From Tulasnella sp. 424 (taxonomy: Eukaryota > Basidiomycota > Agaricomycetes > Cantharellales > Tulasnellaceae), in the NCBI GenBank assembly GCA_019633425.1, contig WSUB01000415.1, positions 1 to 11,961 on the forward strand: 11,961 bases of DNA, read 5' to 3'. The translations under genes were made by a program, and so were the position numbers. Positions 1 through 6,309 of the stretch are shown in pieces (the stretch's first letter is position 1; the number at the start of each line of letters is the position of its first letter). The notes beneath the pieces are model-generated. The model saw nothing but the letters and a program-made list of their open reading frames with translations. It searched no databases and had not been told where the DNA came from.

Positions 1-1
1 G

Positions 2-385
2 AAGATCTTCGTCCGTCTGGGTTCCGAGGAGAACGTCGCTGATGCAATTTTAACATTGGGAGAGGAACTTTGCTCCCGGGCACAGTTCTCCAAAGCAGAC
101 GCGCCGTATACCGAAGCCAAGGAGATCTACGCCCGTCTGGGAGCCAACCAGAAACTTGCTGATGCAATCTTGGGATTGGCGGAGGTCTATCGGTCGCGGG
201 AAGAGTACCCGAAGGCAAAAGCAGCGTTCATCGAAGCTGGAGAAATCTACCTCAAAACAAAAAATCAGGAAGGCGTTGAAGATGTCTTTTCCTCCCTAGC
301 TGACCTAGAGGAGGAGGAGTGGCAGTCTACTGAAGCTGAAGACTCCGGCAGCGAAACATCCATGGAGGCCGAAGATGAGGCATAG
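2..385 (+). CDS. TPR-repeat protein, 3' end only (left-hand paralogue of the kinase-TPR gene)
   Basis: The open frame enters from the left edge and ends at TAG (383-385), giving about 127 residues. It holds the end of one 40-residue TPR unit, two full units (each starting DAIL), and a fourth start (DVFSSLADL) that runs into an acidic tail rich in Glu, Asp and Ser. The units match those of the gene at 6310-9247 in sequence and period, and the last unit (YPKAKAAFIEA) pairs with that gene's last unit. It is thus the C-terminus of a paralogue, and any kinase part would lie left of the window. TPRs form helical hairpin scaffolds that bind peptides or proteins; the partner is unknown. The acidic tail ends EDEA, whereas the right-hand copy has shifted frame at the same place. 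There is no internal stop or frameshift, so this copy may be intact. No ATG in the window is a credible start. Confidence 0.85.
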   Translation, partial: KIFVRLGSEENVADAILTLGEELCSRAQFSKADAPYTEAKEIYARLGANQKLADAILGLAEVYRSREEYPKAKAAFIEAGEIYLKTKNQEGVEDVFSSLADLEEEEWQSTEAEDSGSETSMEAEDEA

Positions 386-2184
386 ACAGGATAACGATCA
401 TCTTCATGAAAAGCTAGGATCTCGAATGCAGAAAGGTGTGTATCGATCACTTGGTGTACCGCTTTGTAGCTATTGAATATTGACGTCGCTTTTGATTGTT
501 TGCGCAGCATCATTGTCAGTGTTAATCGCATTTTGTGTTCGGTTCATCCCCTTTATTTTCCATTTTCTATGACTTGGCCCATACCACAATCGCTTCTTCC
601 GGTATTCCAATTTTATATAACGTTGTGCGCATGTACGGGCGACGTGCTGTTTGGTACTTCCATTCTGAATGAAATGTTCGCGTCGAGAATAGCCGAGAGT
701 TTACGCCATTCATACTGCTCACTTGTTTTGCACCGTTTGTACATATATATTAGCATCAAACAATATCACTGCGAGTCTCCTAGATTCCGTGACAGGTTCG
801 GTGGTTCGAAAATCTCAGCCCCGCATCTCTGAATCTAACGAATATATATATTCACCGCACCAAGGGAAATCGACTCCACCCTACGGAAATCGATTTTACT
901 AGCCCATTGTATTTATAAACGCGCGCGAAATTCAATATTAAATACACAACTAACTGACAAGGTAGGGGGAACGGCCAACAAGAAGGGTTGGGAGGGATTG
1001 GAATGTGGTCGCGGCGTTGCGGGTTATAAGCCGCTTTACCCAAAGACAATCCCTTATTGACTTTTTTGTAACAGGTGATAGTCTAGAGGAAGGTAACAAT
1101 TGAAAATATTTGCTTCTTAACACAGGCGCTTTCAGGGGCTGTGAGGGATCAAGAGGTCAACACGAGACTCGGTTGAATGGGACCGGGTAAGCGAGTGTAG
1201 ATAGCCTGCTTTGGGGGCATTGCCGGACGGACGTATGAACCGCTCGGGGTGGGTCTTTGGACCTGCGGTATCCAATTCTCCTGCGCTTGTGTCTCGCTCC
1301 GAGTTTACTGGCTTCGGTCCGTAAAAACCTTTACGAACAAGGCAAAAAGGAAGCTGTGGTTTCGACCTGGGTTGGCCGCGCTGGGGTGTCCAAAGTCAAG
1401 GGTCTCGCTGAGGGGTGAAAATCACGAGGAGCTTGCTGGAATATTTGTATAACACCACTATAGCAGAATGTCGAGAGTTGGAACAAGGCTGCCAATGGCA
1501 GAGAGGAAGGGATAAAGGGGGAAGATTATGTCAGCGCAGGCAATCATCGGAGATTCACGGGGACGTTCGGCCTTGGCTCCGAATGTTTTGGTTCGTTCAA
1601 GCCTTGCTCCGAGTGCCTTGGCTCGTGATCGGCTTTGAACCAGCATCGGTCTCGCACCCTCTCTGACATCCAACCTCAGCACCTCCACGCCTATAAACGC
1701 GTTTCTAACCCCGCGTCAAAACCTTATACGGCCTTCTGTTCTTCGACCTCCCCGACTTCTTGTCCTTCCCGAACTCCCCAAATATTCGGTGGCTGTCTTT
1801 TACGCTCCCCCTTCCTATCACAAAATCCCTCTGGCAATCGCAGTACCTATATCACTCCGGAAAGCGATGGCTAAATACCTGACATGAAATCGCAAACACC
1901 GACACCGTGACTTCAACCACTCGTCACCCACTCTAGAACAAAGTGACAGCCGTACGTCCTATGCGGGACTCGAGCAACTTAGGCCGAGTCGTTCAAGGAT
2001 TTCGTACACACATCCGTTCTTATCACTCCACGGCATCCCACCACCGACTAACAGGATTTGTAGTTCCTCTGGTCCTGCACCTTACTTTTCCCGAATCGTA
2101 TCGAGACGTTCTGTGCAACTAAACCGGACTTGTTGCTTTCTGCGCTCTCTCAACATCTCCTTACTCTGCACCCACGTGCCGCTT
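386..2184. other. Spacer between TPR gene and GMC remnant; no convincing gene
   Basis: No open frame here has family resemblance or support from the paralogous spacer. The stretch is homologous along its length to 9248-10905: matching landmarks are the post-stop segment near 385-430, TGACGTCGC at about 480, the TTTTACTAGCCCATTGT segment near 893-910, a CTATAAAC motif at 1691-1698, and GGGACTCGAGCAACTT at about 1965. Both copies carry many small indels that shift frames, as expected of non-coding DNA. A 14-bp perfect AT palindrome (GAATATATATATTC) lies at 840-853. The right part probably held the promoter and leader of GMC-a. A TATAAA is kept at 1692-1697, while the second TATA seen in the other copy (10363) reads GATAAA here. 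Confidence 0.6.
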
Positions 2185-3010
2185 CACAACTTCCAGTCAC
2201 GATTGCAGAACTTTCAGTAGTCGTAATGGCCGTCGGGACGACCGTACACAACTGCAACAGGCCATTCTCGAAGCCCCTTTTTCCTATTTCTCTCCTTGGC
2301 AAATTGGATTGGCCGTCCTCGCGAAAACGTCCAAGACGGTTTCGTCAACTCAAGCCAATTATGGATTTGATTTTTTTTGCGGATGCCGAGGGGATACGCA
2401 AGGGTGGTGTGGCCTTGGCGAATCGGTTACAGTAAGTTGGGCACTGAAGTCCAGGTTAGGTGAGTGGTGTCAGAGCCCAACCCTTGATATCACCACTCAC
2501 ATACTAGGAATTTATCAGGGCGGTCGATCTGCCTCAGTTGGTACCAAGACCAGCAGCCTTCTTCGCGACTACGACAAACGGAACGCGACGAGGCGTTTGA
2601 ACCTTCCTCCGAAAAGGATGTCACAATCTTAAATGTACTTTGGGACCCAGTCAACGTCATCGCAGCGGGAATTTTATAATGTTTCGTCCAATCGATTTCG
2701 AAAAGTGGGTGGAATCGTAGGAGGACTTGGGCCGACGGGCTCGCGAGTGCTTCAAGAACCCCGGTTCGACAATGGAAATAGCCTGTCAAGAGAAGACTAA
2801 GTGGGATCTTGAACGTACCGATACTGAGACGGCTTCCTATTAAGCCAAAGCCCCTTCCACGAGGGATGAAAACTGGGCAAGACTGGGTTTGGGAGAGGTA
2901 AAGTCCCTCTGACACACCTTCGCGTCGCCCACTGACACGATTTCGCTCCTATCAGCTTTGAACAAGTTATTTTGGGATTCTCGGCCCGAATTGTGAAAAA
3001 CCTTAGCTCC
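2185..3010 (+). pseudogene. GMC oxidoreductase remnant a (N-terminal half, heavily decayed)
   Basis: Homology with GMC-c (10906-11780) can be followed in order. The N-terminal hydrophobic segment matches near 2205-2260. The nucleotide-binding region matches at about 2361-2432, with FDF then a match to the ANRLT codons (TTGGCGAATCGGTTACA). The region around the PAAF codons matches near 2560-2600. The GMC signature matches at about 2655-2705, with the Met-Phe codons and a Trp kept. The third exon matches near 2830-2890 and the fourth exon at 2955-3006 (GAATTGTGAA followed by CCTT). Stops and indels break every frame, so no functional GMC protein is possible. It occupies the same place after the spacer as GMC-c does in the right-hand module. 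GMC enzymes are FAD-dependent alcohol, sugar or choline oxidases or dehydrogenases. Edges are approximate. Confidence 0.6.
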
Positions 3011-3149
3011 GCACTGTGACGTCGTCAGCATCCCATCCCCTCCTGCCGCGAAACCTCCGAGGGGACGGGAGAACACCAGTGTGTGAGGGCCGTGGGCGAC
3101 ATCACTTGCCCACTGACTGAACATCCCCGCTCTCACCATACTCTACCTC
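3011..3149. other. Gap between GMC remnants a and b; nothing recognised
   Basis: No coding or RNA feature could be supported. It probably holds the lost 3' part of GMC-a and the former upstream region of GMC-b. A short match to the pre-ATG segment of GMC-c (ACTCTACCTCC against ACTACTCTTTACG) sits near the right edge but is too weak to set a boundary. Confidence 0.3.
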
Positions 3150-4442
3150 CATTCGCTATTCTACAACTGTCAATCGCCACCTCTTTGGCCCTCGGAGCAT
3201 TCCCGCTTATCATCGAAGCCGCCTCGCGTTCTCGGGTCACAGGTCATCGGCAAGACTCGTTCCTCTGCACCCGAAACGGGCCATCCGATCGACACACGCG
3301 AACGGAGAGTCAAGCTATTCAAGACGACGGTGGATTTGACTTTGAATGTCGCTGGAAAAGGACTAGCCGCGACGGTCTTTGGCGAATTGGTTAACAGGCG
3401 GGGGGAAATCGTGCTTTCGCGGTGTAAATGATCGAGGCTGGGAACGAGGTACGTCCCTCTTGACGGCTTATTACTCCCGGATCTACTCACAACATTTGGT
3501 GCCGTACCTCCAGTGGATGATCGACATCGGCCCTCTCGCATTCCAGCCACCTTTGGTGAATTCAAAACACGATTGGTCTATTTGCCGTCCCTCAAAACGG
3601 GATGTGGCGATTGTTAACCACCCTTGGCCAAGGATAAACATCCTTGAAGGCTGCTCGATCGGAAACGCTCGCATGTCTCGTTTGGGTGCTCCTGAGGGTT
3701 CCGATGAGTGGGCTGCACTGCAGAAGGGCGTGGACGGATGCGGGCGGATGGGGCGTACAAAGGGTTCAAAAGTGGGTTCAACAGCGGAAGACACGCCAGG
3801 AGGGGGCTGATTGAACTCGTAAGGGTACCCTAAAAAGATTAGCATCGTTCGTCTTTCACTCCGACGCGTTGTGAAGCCGTCGGAATCTGCACGTCCCGGA
3901 CGTGGACACCTCCAAGGTACGTGGGTTTGCATTTCATACTCGCCCAACGGGATGCAATTGAAGAGCTTGCTTGGGTAGCATAGGAGCTACATGAACGACA
4001 CCGTACCTTGGGTTTCAACGGAGTGGGTTGTGCCTGACTCTCCAGCCTCGACTACCAACTCAACCATCATCACTTTGGGCCGCTCGGAAGGAAGTGATCC
4101 TCCCGTAAAACTCGTCTCTAAAACGACCTCGAACAGCCGCCGGCCCGGTTAACACCCCTCAAATTCTCTTCTCCGGTATTAAACTCGAACCCGAACTCTC
4201 GAAACATTCTATACCCACTATCCAAACTCTTCTAGGCGTAGGCCGGAACTTGGCGGACGACATCGTCTTCAACTCTTTCCTTCCTGAGTCGACCTGGTTA
4301 TCATACCGACCGGTTCTTGAAGCCCAAGAACGCGTGGCAGAAGTTGTCGATAACTTGAACTCGAGCAGTCGCGCAGCACACGACCAGGGGAACGGGCCGT
4401 TGGCGACGCATACGCAGGAGTGCATGGCTTTCGTAAGGGTCG

Positions 4443-4448
4443 AGGAAT
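4443..4448. repeat. Target-site duplication, left copy (AGGAAT)
   Basis: AGGAAT directly precedes the TATGGCGCGCC terminus and is repeated exactly at 5226-5231 after the opposite terminus. The match stops at both outer ends, so the duplication is 6 bp as seen. Confidence 0.75.
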
Positions 4449-4735
4449 TATGGCGCGCCGTTTGTGTCACGATCGCCAATTCCGATTGCCGACCTCCGAT
4501 CGACAATCACGATCGACGACCACCCTCGACGACCGCTCCTAAACGATAAAATGGTGCACCGAGTGTTATATATATGTACATATCGATATCTATTTACATT
4601 GTAGTAGTAAGTGCGTTGACATAGACGACCTCAGCCTAGGGGCTTCAGGAGCGTCGTGACGAAATGTGACAGACGTTATTGACACGTCACGCTCACTCCC
4701 TGACTTGTACACATGAATTATGATAGAGTATTACT
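4449..4735. repeat. Left terminal inverted repeat of the element
   Basis: This arm begins TATGGCGCGCCGTTTGTGTC. It then carries a subterminal stretch rich in CGATCGAC-type words, then AT-rich DNA. It is complementary to 4926-5225. The outer terminus also occurs at 11781. Confidence 0.9.
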
Positions 4736-4925
4736 CTAATTTAGTACTAAAACATATAGATAGTCCCATAGGGGTCTCTAGAGACGGCGGTTCCGCAACA
4801 CACGACAAATGCAGCCAAGCACGAGTTGGTTCGGCTAACTGGTTCCGAGCAAATCCTTGTACAATAATAGGAACCTTGTATTCACTTACCTCTTAAATTC
4901 CACTCTATTTGTAGTATGAAGTTAA

Positions 4926-5225
4926 AGTAATACTCTATCATAATCTATGTGTTTAGCTCAGGGAAGGGGCGCATCGATTGAGCGTGAAGTCTGAATAATG
5001 AATGTCACATTTCGTCGCGGCGCTCCCCTGAAGGATACCGGTAGCCCCTAGGCTGAAGTCGTCCATGTCTGCGCAATTACTCCTACAATGTAAACATATA
5101 TCGATGCTTACATATATCTAACACTCTGTGCACCATTTTATCGTTTAGAAGCGGTCGTCGATCGTGATTGTCGATCGGAGGTCGGCAATCGGAATTGGCG
5201 ATCGTGACACAAACGGCGCGCCATA
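4926..5225. repeat. Right terminal inverted repeat of the element
   Basis: This arm is the reverse complement of 4449-4735. It is perfect over the outer 72 bp, then diverges by substitutions and small indels, including lack of the 13-bp CGACGAC-containing segment of the left arm. It ends GGCGCGCCATA. Confidence 0.9.
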
Positions 5226-5231
5226 AGGAAT
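5226..5231. repeat. Target-site duplication, right copy (AGGAAT)
   Basis: This is the partner of 4443-4448, immediately outside the GGCGCGCCATA end of the element. Confidence 0.75.
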
Positions 5232-5580
5232 GGGAGCTTGGGGAGGAAGCTTGGTGGTGCGGGGGACAGTGACTTCGAAGCGGTGGAGGATTCGACTAGT
5301 AGGAAGGGTGCGCTGGATGTGGAGAGATGATGGTCTCGCCTCCCGCTTGGAGGGTGAGTTGTGTTGTGGTCTCGATAGAAAGTCTCGAAATAGCAAGCTG
5401 AGTGAGCTTGGAATGTATAAGACCACGAGCACAAGAAATTCGACGTTCCTGAAACGATGACGATCAGCGCGACGTTGTTGAGACCAATGAGCAAGCCAAC
5501 GGTGACTCTCAAGTCTACGGACCCTTGGGATAAGCCTCTGATGATCCTTGGTACGTGGATCTTACAGCATTGTCTAACAT

Positions 5581-6309
5581 CCGCTCTCGGACCACGCACT
5601 AGGAACGAAATCAGTCGCGCAGATCAGACCTTGTACGTCATCTCCCACCCTCCCCTAATTTTTCGTCTCTCTAAAGAGGACTATTGATTTTGAAGTGAGG
5701 GTGAGACCGGTGAGAGCGAGGTTTCAGATGGAACCCAAGTGGCATTGCGTAGAAACCCAAAGTTGCTCTATGGAATAACAATAACCGTTGGTGGTTAAAT
5801 GCGTGTTTGCGCATGCTCTGCAAAGGTAGCGTGATCAGAGGACAGGCCGCGATCGTTCAAGTGTTTCCATTTCCTGCATGTTGGTCCTAAAGGCGTAAGA
5901 TGAGACCGTAGCCGGCCGGGGAGATTCTGCACCCTCGCCGCACCCTCGCTCCTGATGTCTGAGTGGCCAAGACCCGATCAAGCGACTTTGAAAATTAACT
6001 TGGCTAACACGCACACCATCTCCAGAATTTCCTATAGAGAGAAACTCGCTTGCGAGCGGCATGGAAACGTACCGCACCGCTTTGGGGCTGTGGGGTCCCT
6101 GAGGCCTAACATGAGCAAACGCGAACCACCACGCTTCCTACGAGCAGAAACGTGCTCAGCACGCTAGTCTCTGCTTCCCTTTACCTCCAACCATTTCTCT
6201 CTTCTTGCATCGTGCACATCTTTCTGTTTTCCAAGCCCTCTTCGTCTCGTCAGAACTTCAACCACAAACGTAATCCTCTAAGGCATATCCATCACTCAGC
6301 TAGTCAGCT
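5581..6309 (+). promoter_or_regulatory. Intergenic region and likely promoter/leader of the kinase-TPR gene
   Basis: No gene is seen here. The left part may contain unrecognisable GMC-b sequence. From about 6165 to 6250 the + strand is pyrimidine-rich (CT runs such as TTTCTCTCTTCTTG), a common feature of fungal transcription start regions. A purine-poor leader then runs to the ATG at 6310 (context GTCAGCTATGTCC). There is no clear TATA box at a normal distance; CCTATAGAG near 6031 is the only faint candidate. The start region is inferred from composition only. Confidence 0.4.

Larger units (their letters stand above)
4449..5225. mobile_element. 777-bp non-autonomous element with ~290-300 bp inverted arms
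   Basis: Both ends read TATGGCGCGCC inward. The outer 72 bp of the two arms are identical (4449-4520 against 5154-5225). The arms then stay homologous with small differences to the 19-bp match ATTATGATAGAGTATTACT at 4717-4735 and its reverse complement at 4926-4944, leaving about 190 bp of unpaired centre. The left arm has 13 extra bases, including an added CGACGAC unit. Flanking bases are AGGAAT at 4443-4448 and again at 5226-5231, read as a 6-bp target-site duplication. A TA duplication just inside is a possible alternative, because TA occurs at both ends. There is no open frame of its own and no transposase, so it must be mobilised in trans (a MITE or foldback-like type). The superfamily is not assigned. 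It lies inside GMC-b. Confidence 0.9.
3150..5580 (+). pseudogene. GMC oxidoreductase copy b, decayed and split by a transposable element
   Basis: This copy extends further than GMC-c. Recognisable pieces in order: FDF (about 3334) with a broken Rossmann motif; ANRLT-like codons (3380-3396); an intron with both ends kept (3449-3513, GTACGT..CTCCAG) at the same place as intron 1 of GMC-c; the GMC signature at 3649-3712 (GNARMSRLGAPEGSDEW); HVPDVDTSK then GTACGT near 3890-3920; the second conserved block from about 4150 (NTPQILFSGIK, then GVGRNLADDIVFNS), open to the element at 4449. After the element, TLLRPMSKPTVTLKSTDPW is at 5472-5528, followed by a shifted DPWYV. Frames change several times. 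The C-terminal third with the catalytic His/Asn is not recognisable. The break at 4448 coincides with the insertion; most other damage is independent of it. The call of a dead GMC gene is firm; the 3' edge is not. Confidence 0.8.

Noticed and set aside
473..832. 119-aa open frame in the left spacer
   Set aside because: It has no ATG-supported counterpart at 9345-9720 and the composition is not protein-like; probably chance.
840..853. GAATATATATATTC palindrome as a regulatory site
   Set aside because: The other copy (9734-9749) has a changed, imperfect version; short AT palindromes arise easily by chance.
2490..3139. Minus-strand frames of 141 and 99 aa
   Set aside because: They lie opposite GMC-a remnants that align in order on the + strand; no family resemblance on the minus strand.
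4250..4549. Stand-alone small gene reading into the element
   Set aside because: Its first part is the GMC second conserved block (GVGRNLADDIVFNS) and the rest is read-through into the inverted repeat.
5138..5599. Minus-strand open frame of 153 aa (contains GTSNFLCSW)
   Set aside because: It crosses the element boundary, and the + strand here encodes recognisable GMC residues (TLLRPMSKPTVTLKST).
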